The position numbers were made by a program, and so were the translations under genes. 64,000 nucleotides of DNA, taken from the NCBI GenBank assembly GCA_903995115.1, contig LR877145.1, forward strand, positions 124,001 to 188,000, read 5' to 3'. Source of the stretch: Angomonas deanei (lineage: Eukaryota > Euglenozoa > Kinetoplastea > Trypanosomatida > Trypanosomatidae). Positions 18,448 through 26,923 of the stretch are shown here, in pieces. Numbering within the stretch: position 1 is the stretch's first letter; every line of letters begins with the position of its first letter. The notes beneath the pieces are model-generated. The model was not told the origin of the DNA and did not search any database. It was given only the letters and a program-made list of their open reading frames with translations.

Positions 18448-19362
18448 CTAGGGATCCAACAACAGATTTTCCAACACCGTAGTGAGAAGCGGAATGATGT
18501 GAATCAAAGGGGTGGAAGAGTAGTCGTCGTCGAGAAATGCCGCCAGAGACGGGCAAGGGCCCATTTTCGCCAGCAGTCCGGTCGTCTCCAGCTGCAGCTG
18601 TCCAATCCCATTGACCGCCTCCTCCTTGATCTGGCCCGTCTTGCGCTGCAGCTGGCTGGTGTGGGCGACAAAGACCGAGTCGTTCAGGCCGTTTCCGTCA
18701 GTGGTCTTTTCTTTTTCCTCCAATGTCTGTAGCACCCGGTTGGCCTCCTTGACGATCAACTCCAAGTCGGTCGGGAGTGACTTTCCTTGTCGTTTTTGTA
18801 AGGCACCACCAGCCGGGCCTTGTGACAGTGGGGCGACAGCAGCGGATGCTACCGTAGACTTGGTGACCGCAGCAACCGGAGCAGGCGCTTCCCTCCTTGT
18901 TTCTGTCTTTTCCGCCTCCTTCGGTCCGCTCCCACTCAATTTTGACACCTCGGAGGGGGGAATGGCCGGTGGCGGCATAGAGGTGATTCGTTCCGTAGGG
19001 ATGGAGGGGGCTTTTGTCTCTTCCTGAGGACAAGGCAGCGTTGGGTCCGTTTCAGTGACGGGTGACATCTCCCCCGAGGGCGAGTGCTGTTCACCGGTAT
19101 TGGCTGCCTCTGCTTTTTCTTCTGACAGCATATCCGCAAAATTCATGTCCACGTCGCCAAAGTCAATTGGAGATGCATCGGGCTCGCCTTCTTGGTTCGT
19201 CGGTGGTCCACCAGTTGTGGCGCCATCACCGAACACAAAGTTGGGGAAGTCAAATCCGTCTGCTTCGCCCGCGGGTGGATGCGGGGCACCGTTATCCCCT
19301 GTCCCCTCTTTATCGGAAGGAAAGAAAAAGTTAAAGTCCGTGAAATCGACGTCCTGTTGCAT
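18448..19362 (-). CDS. Unrecognised acidic, low-complexity protein, 304 aa
   Basis: The first half is acidic and rich in Asp, Phe, Gly and Pro (for example DVDFTDFNFFFPSD), then Pro/Ala/Thr/Ser-rich to about residue 195. The last 100 residues look helical (LELIVKEANRVLQTLEEKEK) and end ENLLLDP. It has no membrane segment. DF-type motifs repeated in a disordered chain are reminiscent of adaptor-binding sequences, but that is speculation. The frame is open to a TTG at 19395; the first ATG, at 19362, is used. Confidence 0.72.
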   Translation of the reverse strand: MQQDVDFTDFNFFFPSDKEGTGDNGAPHPPAGEADGFDFPNFVFGDGATTGGPPTNQEGEPDASPIDFGDVDMNFADMLSEEKAEAANTGEQHSPSGEMSPVTETDPTLPCPQEETKAPSIPTERITSMPPPAIPPSEVSKLSGSGPKEAEKTETRREAPAPVAAVTKSTVASAAVAPLSQGPAGGALQKRQGKSLPTDLELIVKEANRVLQTLEEKEKTTDGNGLNDSVFVAHTSQLQRKTGQIKEEAVNGIGQLQLETTGLLAKMGPCPSLAAFLDDDYSSTPLIHIIPLLTTVLENLLLDP

Positions 19363-19542
19363 GTGGTGAGTCAATAGGGAAAAGGAATGGATCAACTCCT
19401 ACCAAAATAAAAGTAGTGAAAGAGAAAAGAAAAAGAGATGAATGGAACCCATGGAGAAAACCCCGAAGCACAGGAGAGCCCAATGACAGCAACCATAAAA
19501 AACAAAAAGAATGAACTCTACAAAAATGTTACAAATGTACAT

Positions 19543-20958
19543 TCACGTGGTCTTGCGTGGGCCGTGCATGGAGGCTGTACTCTGCAGCTTGCTGATGGCC
19601 GCCAGCAGTTGATCATTGCGGCGGATATCCCTCTCAATCCGGTCTCTACTCTCTTGATGACGGAGAGAGTCGTAATGATGAATGTACGGCTGGACAAACG
19701 GGGTAGGAAAAGGTGTCACGACAGCACCGTAGTGGGAGGGACTTCCCGTATCCACGTAGGGAGGGGGCGCCACGGCAAGATTCCCAGAGGTGTTCATAAA
19801 AAGGTGTCCTGGTGGGGGCCCATTGAGAGACGCCGGAAATGCATCCACCGCATTTTGTGTGGTCATCGTGGGTTGCTCCGCCTGTCCTCTGGATACGTCT
19901 GCTGGTGTGTGTACCCTTTCCTGTTTTTTCTCCTTTCGGTTGTGCTGTTCAGTAGTTTGAGTAGATGCGTTGTGTTGCGACAATGCACTCCGTTCCACTG
20001 GGGTGACACTCACTTTAGAGCGCTCTACTCCCTCTTTTTCTTTGGTGTCTAATAGCCGCATACAGCGGGATTTCCACAGCTCCACCTCCTGCCGAAGTGC
20101 CTCTTCATTGTCACACAATGAAATGTCATTGTACGGTGAGCCACCGCTGACATTCCCCGCCCTCAGCTGAACGGAAGGTTGGGCCACCTCCACTCGCTTA
20201 GGGGAAACGCAAATGTCACTCACGGGTGGTGGAGCGCTATCAGCGGACGGAGGCACTGGCGTTGGCGTGTGGTGGGCCGTTCGTCCTGTGGCTGTCATGG
20301 AGGAAACTTCCTTCGAGTTGTTGAGGTGGCTGACGCCGGATCTGGACGGACACCGCTCGGTGTACTGGTTGATTACCACTGGTTCCTTCGCCTGCGTGAG
20401 GTAAAACAGTTTGTCCTGTAGACGTGTATTTTCCCTCTCCAGCTCATGCCTGCCTTGTTCCAAGTTCATTTGCGCAATCAAGGATTGTATCTCACCCAAG
20501 TCCTTTTCGTACAGTTGCTTCTGCTTCTTGTACTTCCGACGGAGCGATTTGTAGTTGTGCCTCCAGAACTCCGCTTCCCCACAGGCTGGTTGAACACGAC
20601 GGGGGGCACTGAGTGCGCTGCCATGACGGGTACCAGTCGTCGCCCTCTTACCACGCGCGGGACGACGGTGCGAAGAAGTCTCGCTCACCGTCGAGGAAGA
20701 GGAGGTGAGCGGCGTGTACTCCTTTCTGCTCGCTGGATGAGCCCTACTGTCTTCGTGTCCGCTGTTAAGACTACTACGTTCTTCTAGTTTTTTGGATAGC
20801 TCCACAATCTCCGACGATTTGCGGTCTACCTCTGATTGTAAGTGTCGCTGCTGAAACCTTGCCTCCGCTAGCTGTCGTACCAGATCGGCCACTTTCTTCA
20901 CATCAATGACGGATGAATAACTAGCAGTGGATTCCGAGAGTGAAGCGTTGGTAATCAT
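19543..20958 (-). CDS. Coiled-coil protein, 471 aa
   Basis: A coiled coil spans about residues 20-65 (VADLVRQLAEARFQQRHLQS) and another about 130-185 (the KSLRRKYKKQKQLYEKDLGE region). The rest is Ser/Thr/Pro-rich, with a Pro/Tyr-rich stretch near residues 390-430 and a basic C-terminus. Function is unknown. An in-frame ATG at 21126 would add 56 residues with an apparent membrane helix, but those codons translate a C/T tract ending in GGTAG (20973-21012) and would overlap the LRR gene, which ends at 21101. The ATG at 20958 is therefore the start and the protein has no membrane segment. Confidence 0.82.
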   Translation of the reverse strand: MITNASLSESTASYSSVIDVKKVADLVRQLAEARFQQRHLQSEVDRKSSEIVELSKKLEERSSLNSGHEDSRAHPASRKEYTPLTSSSSTVSETSSHRRPARGKRATTGTRHGSALSAPRRVQPACGEAEFWRHNYKSLRRKYKKQKQLYEKDLGEIQSLIAQMNLEQGRHELERENTRLQDKLFYLTQAKEPVVINQYTERCPSRSGVSHLNNSKEVSSMTATGRTAHHTPTPVPPSADSAPPPVSDICVSPKRVEVAQPSVQLRAGNVSGGSPYNDISLCDNEEALRQEVELWKSRCMRLLDTKEKEGVERSKVSVTPVERSALSQHNASTQTTEQHNRKEKKQERVHTPADVSRGQAEQPTMTTQNAVDAFPASLNGPPPGHLFMNTSGNLAVAPPPYVDTGSPSHYGAVVTPFPTPFVQPYIHHYDSLRHQESRDRIERDIRRNDQLLAAISKLQSTASMHGPRKTT

Positions 20959-20972
20959 GCAGAGACTAAAAA

Positions 20973-21012
20973 CTACCGAGAAACAGACGGGGATGGGAAG
21001 AAGGAGGAGAGT
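20973..21012 (-). promoter_or_regulatory. Predicted spliced-leader acceptor (removes a false membrane helix)
   Basis: A 40-base C/T-rich tract on the minus strand ends in CTCGGTAG; a second AG (TTTTTAG) follows at 20966-20967. Both lie upstream of the ATG at 20958 and downstream of the alternative ATG at 21126. Confidence 0.75.
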
Positions 21013-21100
21013 CGCAATGAAACACAGAACACACCCGCGATACCAACTAACCCTATTTCTAGCACAACGCACAATCGGGTCTCTAAAGTATATTGTCGGT

Positions 21101-21939
21101 CTATGAGCGGTCACCAGTGCTGCCATTCACGCTGAGCTTCGCACTTACCCAGCGCAGGAACACATCGTCAAAGTTGTTTTCCCGCAAATCTAACACTTCT
21201 AATCTATTATTCAGGTAAAGTGCGGCAAGGAATGGATGGGAAAAGGCATACCAGACCCTTCGGTACGGTAATCTATTTTGGAAAGATAATTGTCTCGAGC
21301 GATAATACGACGCAGCGCGCTGTGCCGGCTCCCGCTCTGTACAATCAGCTCGGATAAGGCAGACACCACCACACTCCCCTGCAAGTAGTTGGATGACAAG
21401 TTCAACTCCCGCAGAGCCGTATGGCTCGACAGGGAGGACAACAGCGAGGATACGGAACTCTCGTCTAATCCGATGCGGTTGCCCGAAAGGTCCAGTACCG
21501 AAAGAAAGGAGGCACGATGCACATAGTGCACCAACGGTGCCACAATGGAAAGGGAGTTGTGGCTCAGAATGAGTTCCTGTATTGGCAGAGCCGCCGAGAT
21601 AAACACCTCACCACGGGGTGTCTTCATGGACAAATCGGTGATTGGCTTTCCATTCTCCAAGTGCTCTAATAGTAGTCGTAGGCCACTGTCCCCAATATAG
21701 CTCTCTTTTAACGAGAGGGACAGCAGTGGTAGCGACGCGAGAGAGGGGGCAAAGGCCGCCATCTCCACTTCATCCAACACGATGTTGTCTAATACGACGC
21801 ACAGTCCACCGTCCGGTGTGCCGCTCGACGGCATGGCCCCGCACACCCTGCGCACGACATTACGCTTGACCGGCGTCAGTTCCTCCTGGCTGTGGTGATT
21901 GTAGAGCGAAAGAAAAGCGCTAGCAAGGGAGCTTTCCAT
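21101..21939 (-). CDS. Leucine-rich repeat protein (frame break near 21238-21246)
   Basis: An LRR protein of the ribonuclease-inhibitor style. Repeats with the LxxLxLxxN pattern are visible, for example SFLSVLDLSGNRIG, ALRELNLSSNYLQG and ALRRIIARDNYL. The frame closes at 21211, yet the next repeat (LAALYLNNRLEVLDLRENNF) continues in another frame on the same strand to a TAG at 21101. One missing base in the GGG-AAAA-GG run at 21238-21246 would join them, giving 279 residues and a whole number of codons. LRR proteins are generally protein-binding scaffolds; the partner here is unknown. The start is the ATG at 21939, just after a (CT)n tract and TGTGTAG; the longer upstream frame is the translated splice tract. 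Confidence 0.82.
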
Positions 21940-21955
21940 TCTATAGGCTGTGGTG

Positions 21956-21990
21956 CTACACAATAGCAGAGAGAGAGAGAGAGAAAAAGA
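21956..21990 (-). promoter_or_regulatory. Predicted spliced-leader acceptor with (CT)n tract
   Basis: On the minus strand a (CT)n/T tract is followed by TGTGTAG, about 17 bases before the ATG of the LRR gene. The upstream open frame LYSFSLSLSLLLC is this tract in translation. Confidence 0.75.
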
Positions 21991-22120
21991 ATACATTAAG
22001 CGAAGGGTGGACACCCACAGAGAAACCCCTAAAATAAACAAGTGTATTGTCACAAAAGAATGATCTTTATATTGCAACCTTAACTATAAATGTTATTAAA
22101 ACAATAAATTGTCCGTTATG

Positions 22121-25100
22121 CTACGCCGTCGGTAGCGGGGCCTCGCACATCTCGCACACCACCATTCCCGGTGCATTCAGAAAAGTGCACACACTACAGC
22201 TAATGCCCTGCTCCTCGGCCGATGGGGCGTCCATCACCGGAAAGGCCCCGGCCGTTGTCGTGGCGGGTGAGTTCTCCTCACTAACGCCAGTTTTCTTGGC
22301 GATCCCACCGAGGCGGGTCTGTCCGAAGGCAACCCCAGTCTCCCCAACAGGAACCTTGGGGGTCGCATTTAAGATCTCCGGAGGGATGTACTGCCACTCC
22401 CCTTCGTCGCTGGGGGCGCAGCTCTCCGCAATACAGTCCGTGTAGTTGACCGACAAGTTGTCCCCATCCAGTATGCCCACTTGCTGCAGCGTGGCGTCGT
22501 CTATTTCATCGGCATCCCCGTCCCGCAAAGGTTCGTCGTCCTCGGTGGGCAAAGTGGGTTTATTATTCGGCAGCAAAACACGAAGCTCTTGCTTGCCCTT
22601 CATGATCGTGGTCTTCTCCCACAGTAGCACATAGTAATGCTCTTTTGTAATCTTATCGATAATGTACCGCTTCAAGTCCCCAAATTTCGTGTTGTAATGT
22701 ATACCATTGGGCACATCCGCGCTGGAAAGGGTTACCACTGTGTCGTAGAACTGTTTCTTGCTCTTTTTAATGTGGAGTGTTAACTTGAAACTACCGTCGT
22801 GAAAGTTTGTAATTTTCTCCTGAAAATTACGCAGCAGCAGTGGCGTGCATTCTTCGCATGGGCGGGGATAAATGGAGCGGACGCCATCTTCTTCCACTAG
22901 GTACACAGTGTTTTCGGCTGGTAACACATTCTCGGGAGTGAAATCAGCACTCGTGTGGGATTCACCCTTTTCTTTCATGGCGGCCTCGTTTGGTACGAGC
23001 ATTTGGTCGAACGCTAAAATGTCCACCAATGTCACGTACTCCTCCCAAGGAAGGATCACCATGGGTGGGAACCACTTGCAGAAGGAATCTTTCCCCGTCT
23101 TGTACAGCTTCGCTAGTCGAAGTTCCTCCGGAGAGAGCCAAATGTGCCCTGCACGCTTCTTGTGCGCCCCATCCCACCAAGAGTCCACGGGGTTTAGCCA
23201 CTCGTGGGATACCAGGCTGGAGTGGTGGTCGCACACAAAGGAGGAATAGTTAATCACCGGAAGGGAGGACAGTAGGGAGTTCAGGGGCAGATCATCCGCG
23301 GCATCGGTATCACTTCCCCCTTCGCCGTATTCGACCTCGGCGTAGATCGTCTTGTAGTACCTCGCCACCCACCACGTCGGTACGCAGCCGTAGTACGTGC
23401 GCTGGACAGGCGGCTGCTCCATCATGAGTCGCTGGAGTTCCTCTCTGGCTTCTTCGAGGTTCTTCTTTGCCTCCAAGTCCGGTCGATACGTGTCGTTCAG
23501 TCGCTCAAGAGCGGATTTCCCACGCGCCAGACCGCTAAACATCTGCTGTTCCCTCCTCACCTTTTCATACTCCTTTTCCAGTGAGGTGATCTTCTTTTTT
23601 TGAGCCTCAATCCGCACCGCCTGCTCTACCCGCCACGCCTCTGCCTTCGCCTTGCGTTCCTTTTCGTTACTGCCACGCTTCAACGTTTGACGGTTGGGGT
23701 GGTTGGCGGAGATGTACTGTTCGGGGGTCTTTATTTCGGTGGTCCGCAGGAGTCGCTCGACCAAGGGAACCGACGTGAGCCTTCCAGCCGCGTACAAGGT
23801 GGGCAGTTTAGATTTTAGCTCAAAGCGGCGCAGTTTCTCCGTCTGCTGTAGGGCCGCGTCGGAGGCGTACAGCTGCACACAGTCCGCGCAGATTTTGGTC
23901 TCCGTCGTGGGAAGAAACGGAAGCGCTGCCGTTAACGTTTCCTTGCTCACTGTGAGATACCGACCAGAAAGACGGGTGTCTTCCTCGAGAATTTGGAGAA
24001 TGCGCTCGATCCAGTACTTGCGAACGCTGTTGGGGACAATGCGAGGACTGCCCTCTGGCTTCAGCATGCCGTGCGGGCAAACCAACCGGTGGGAGATGAC
24101 GTTTCCCTCATTGTCAATGAACACCATGTTGTTAATAAAGCCGAAAATGGTGGTGGATCCTAACAAGAAGGAGGATTTGATCTCCAGGTGGGCAGAGGAC
24201 GGTTCGTGACGGGTGCGCCACATGGCAAACGTGCCGGTAAACCCTTCCATTTGAATCGTGTGCCGCCACCGCATCTTTGCCTGGTAGTACTCCTCCCATG
24301 CACGGCAGAAGTGTTCGTCGACAAAGACTGGGACGTCCTCATCCGTTGCGTCCTCCCCTTCCTCCGTGAGAAGTGCTGGTGGCCTGACAGGGGAACCTGT
24401 GGCGACGGAGGAGTGGTTTTCCATCACCACATTGAGGACATACTTGTCCTTTTCCACGTGGTTGGTCATGTGGTCAATAAAGGCGGCGTTCGAGGCGACG
24501 CACACGCTGCACATGTTGCTGGGCGTGAGCAGCAAAGACTCCATCAGCGCTTCGCCGGACGAAAAATCATCCGGGGTGGTATCCAGCTGTTCGCCGCTAA
24601 TCTCGTACACACGCTTGATAAACGCGACCATGAGCTCCAGGGTCTCTGCCGGCACCAACTTGAACGACCCCCAAGGGGCTATTTTGCGGTGGTGGCATTT
24701 AATGCCCTGGCACGAGGAAGAGACGTTGAACTCCTGCACCCCTTTCAACAACATGTTCGTGGGGACCTGCTCCATACCGGCGTAGTGCACCACACCCATG
24801 GTTTCCGTCATACTGTAGTCATTGTACGAGGGTGTCAGCCGGGGGCTCTCTGGATTTTGTTTGCCGAAGCCCCGTACATCCACAAAGGGCGGCAGGAAGC
24901 ATCGACCAAATGCGAAGAGCCAGTTCACCGGCACACAGTAGTACTGCGTGTTCAGATTGAAGTGACGAGGTTTCTCGGTAAAGAGAGACGCGGAGGCCTT
25001 TGCCCACAGCTGCAGCAGCTCCTCCGTGCGCGAGCAGCCGTGGTCCCATCGTTGCATCTCGGCCAAGAGCTGTGTATTGATATGGGTGACATAGTTCATC

Positions 25101-26650
25101 AAGTACGGCGGAAACTCCTCGGGCTCGGGGGAATCACTCACAGACTCGTTTACTTCCGCCGACGTTAAAGTTTCCGCGGAAGGCATCCGGTAGTAGACGA
25201 GCAGGTACGCATCTTTCGAGGAAATGCTCCCGTCCTTCTCCCCTAATTCCGTCACCACTTCGTCATTCATGTCGAGCCACAGGTTGGCGGTGGTGTGATC
25301 CTCCCGCGTCACCGTTACATTGCTGTGGTACGTGTAGTGGCCACTTAGCGCGGTAGAACTGATGTGATTCACCACGCCCTTTAACTCGTACACATGTCCT
25401 TTGGCATCTTTTTTCGCGCCAGCCTCCACTTCTGCTGCTCCGTTATCCTTCCCTTTCGTCTCGTGCCAGTGTTTTAGATGCGGCTCCAAGTCGAGTACGG
25501 TGTCAAACGTGACGGGGGTGTGGATTTTCTTACGTTCCAGCGTGTGTAAGTCAAAGTCAAAGCGATTCAAGTGGATGATCAGCACCTCCGGGAGATTTCT
25601 CAAAAACTGTTGGGAGGTGGCGGTGGAGGACTGGCCGCATTTCTCACACATGAACCCCTGAATTTCTTCAGGCGTACGGAAAGACGAGAGGGAGTCCTCC
25701 AGGCGGCTGTGGATGGGCAGAGAGAGATACAGAAAGGGTTCCGCTCTAAAGGCGGACGCCCCGCAACTCGCGCACCGTCGATCGTACAGTAAAGTACCGC
25801 CGAATGTTTTCTCCACGGTTGTCTTAACGTTAGCACCACAGTGGGTGCCCAACCAGTCAATCAGCAAGGCGAAAAACTCCTGTGCGTCCTGCTGCACCAA
25901 CGGGTCGAGAGAGAGAAACTTGACAAAAGAGCTAGGGTCCACGCCGCGACGTCCGTCTTTGCTAAACGCCATCTCGGCAAATATCTCCTTTAACCCACAC
26001 GCCATCAGTTCACTATCCCCTTCGTCGGGTTGGGTGCCGTCCGCCAGTATGGCACGCCGCACACTGGGAATTCTAAAGAGGAGTTGTATAATGGAGTTAA
26101 AGTAACACGTACTACCCAAGTTGATTAAGCCTCGCCACAGACACGGCGATACGTTACCTGCCTCCCTTCGCAGGTACGGAGGAGTAGCAAACTCTGGTCT
26201 TTTGCCTACCACCGCCTCCAGGCACTCCTTCAGCGCCGCCTCGTCGGTCCCAAGGGCCGATATGCCAGACAAACAGAATGTGGACGCAGGACAGTGCAGA
26301 GCGGCACCCTCCTCCCCCGTGTGGTCGGTGAGACAGGGCAGACGACAACGGTAGGCTTCCTCCATAAAGCGCACATCAATAGCTGGCGCAACGTTCTTAT
26401 TCTCCGCCACCACCGCGCCGCTTAGGGTTCCCTCTTCCGCGGGTGTGAACGAACTGTCCTCCACAACAACACCAACCACTTCCGCGGTGCGAGTGGTCGG
26501 TACGGTGCCATTTTTATCCACCGCTACCCACATATCCGGTTTATAGTGCTGCATTTCACACTCCCGCAAAACTTCACTCACCCACGAGTCGCAGAGCAGG
26601 CTGCGGTTCCAGCCGTTCTCGGTAAATGTATCACTGGTGTGGGTCGACAT
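22121..26650 (-). CDS. Large ubiquitin carboxyl-terminal hydrolase, USP48-like
   Basis: A deubiquitinase of 1,509 residues. The catalytic domain covers about residues 170-495: Cys box GLINLGSTCYFNS, QQDAQEFFALL, and His box LSGHYTYHSN with LWLDMND. The spacing and GVDPSSFVKFLSLDP resemble human USP48. A zinc-binding Cys-x2-Cys pair (RRCASCG, then CEKCG) sits in the fingers. The middle holds DUSP-like segments with CADCVQLY and a coiled coil near residues 1000-1060. A ubiquitin-like segment probably lies around 1350-1420. The C-terminus is a RanBP2-type zinc finger (CSVCTFLNAPGMVVCEMC), which fits ubiquitin or RNA binding. It probably acts in the nucleus or cytosol. The ATG at 26650 is supported by the length of conserved sequence after it. 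Confidence 0.92.
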   Translation of the reverse strand: MSTHTSDTFTENGWNRSLLCDSWVSEVLRECEMQHYKPDMWVAVDKNGTVPTTRTAEVVGVVVEDSSFTPAEEGTLSGAVVAENKNVAPAIDVRFMEEAYRCRLPCLTDHTGEEGAALHCPASTFCLSGISALGTDEAALKECLEAVVGKRPEFATPPYLRREAGNVSPCLWRGLINLGSTCYFNSIIQLLFRIPSVRRAILADGTQPDEGDSELMACGLKEIFAEMAFSKDGRRGVDPSSFVKFLSLDPLVQQDAQEFFALLIDWLGTHCGANVKTTVEKTFGGTLLYDRRCASCGASAFRAEPFLYLSLPIHSRLEDSLSSFRTPEEIQGFMCEKCGQSSTATSQQFLRNLPEVLIIHLNRFDFDLHTLERKKIHTPVTFDTVLDLEPHLKHWHETKGKDNGAAEVEAGAKKDAKGHVYELKGVVNHISSTALSGHYTYHSNVTVTREDHTTANLWLDMNDEVVTELGEKDGSISSKDAYLLVYYRMPSAETLTSAEVNESVSDSPEPEEFPPYLMNYVTHINTQLLAEMQRWDHGCSRTEELLQLWAKASASLFTEKPRHFNLNTQYYCVPVNWLFAFGRCFLPPFVDVRGFGKQNPESPRLTPSYNDYSMTETMGVVHYAGMEQVPTNMLLKGVQEFNVSSSCQGIKCHHRKIAPWGSFKLVPAETLELMVAFIKRVYEISGEQLDTTPDDFSSGEALMESLLLTPSNMCSVCVASNAAFIDHMTNHVEKDKYVLNVVMENHSSVATGSPVRPPALLTEEGEDATDEDVPVFVDEHFCRAWEEYYQAKMRWRHTIQMEGFTGTFAMWRTRHEPSSAHLEIKSSFLLGSTTIFGFINNMVFIDNEGNVISHRLVCPHGMLKPEGSPRIVPNSVRKYWIERILQILEEDTRLSGRYLTVSKETLTAALPFLPTTETKICADCVQLYASDAALQQTEKLRRFELKSKLPTLYAAGRLTSVPLVERLLRTTEIKTPEQYISANHPNRQTLKRGSNEKERKAKAEAWRVEQAVRIEAQKKKITSLEKEYEKVRREQQMFSGLARGKSALERLNDTYRPDLEAKKNLEEAREELQRLMMEQPPVQRTYYGCVPTWWVARYYKTIYAEVEYGEGGSDTDAADDLPLNSLLSSLPVINYSSFVCDHHSSLVSHEWLNPVDSWWDGAHKKRAGHIWLSPEELRLAKLYKTGKDSFCKWFPPMVILPWEEYVTLVDILAFDQMLVPNEAAMKEKGESHTSADFTPENVLPAENTVYLVEEDGVRSIYPRPCEECTPLLLRNFQEKITNFHDGSFKLTLHIKKSKKQFYDTVVTLSSADVPNGIHYNTKFGDLKRYIIDKITKEHYYVLLWEKTTIMKGKQELRVLLPNNKPTLPTEDDEPLRDGDADEIDDATLQQVGILDGDNLSVNYTDCIAESCAPSDEGEWQYIPPEILNATPKVPVGETGVAFGQTRLGGIAKKTGVSEENSPATTTAGAFPVMDAPSAEEQGISCSVCTFLNAPGMVVCEMCEAPLPTA

Positions 26651-26923
26651 TTTCGATGGTGCTCTTTTTTTCTAAATTTAGCTACTAAGCAACTAATAAA
26701 AATATAAAATTGTAGTTCAAAAGGAAGATGGCTCCTTCTAGTAATTTATGGGGGGAAAGGAGGAAAAGGGGGATTGACACTCATCAAAAGTCAGCACACA
26801 AACACTCGTTTGAACCATCATTCGATACGGAGAAAAGAGGGACATTTCATTATTCTTTACAAACGAGAAACTACTCCTCTTCTTGAAGGAAAGAGTAGTT
26901 CTCTGTATCTGTGACGTGTTTCA

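Noticed and set aside
20959-21126. N-terminal membrane helix on the coiled-coil protein
   Set aside because: It is the translation of a splice tract and would overlap the LRR gene's last repeat.
24188-25168. Plus-strand open frame of 326 codons inside the USP48-like gene
   Set aside because: Antisense to conserved USP sequence and without recognisable domains.
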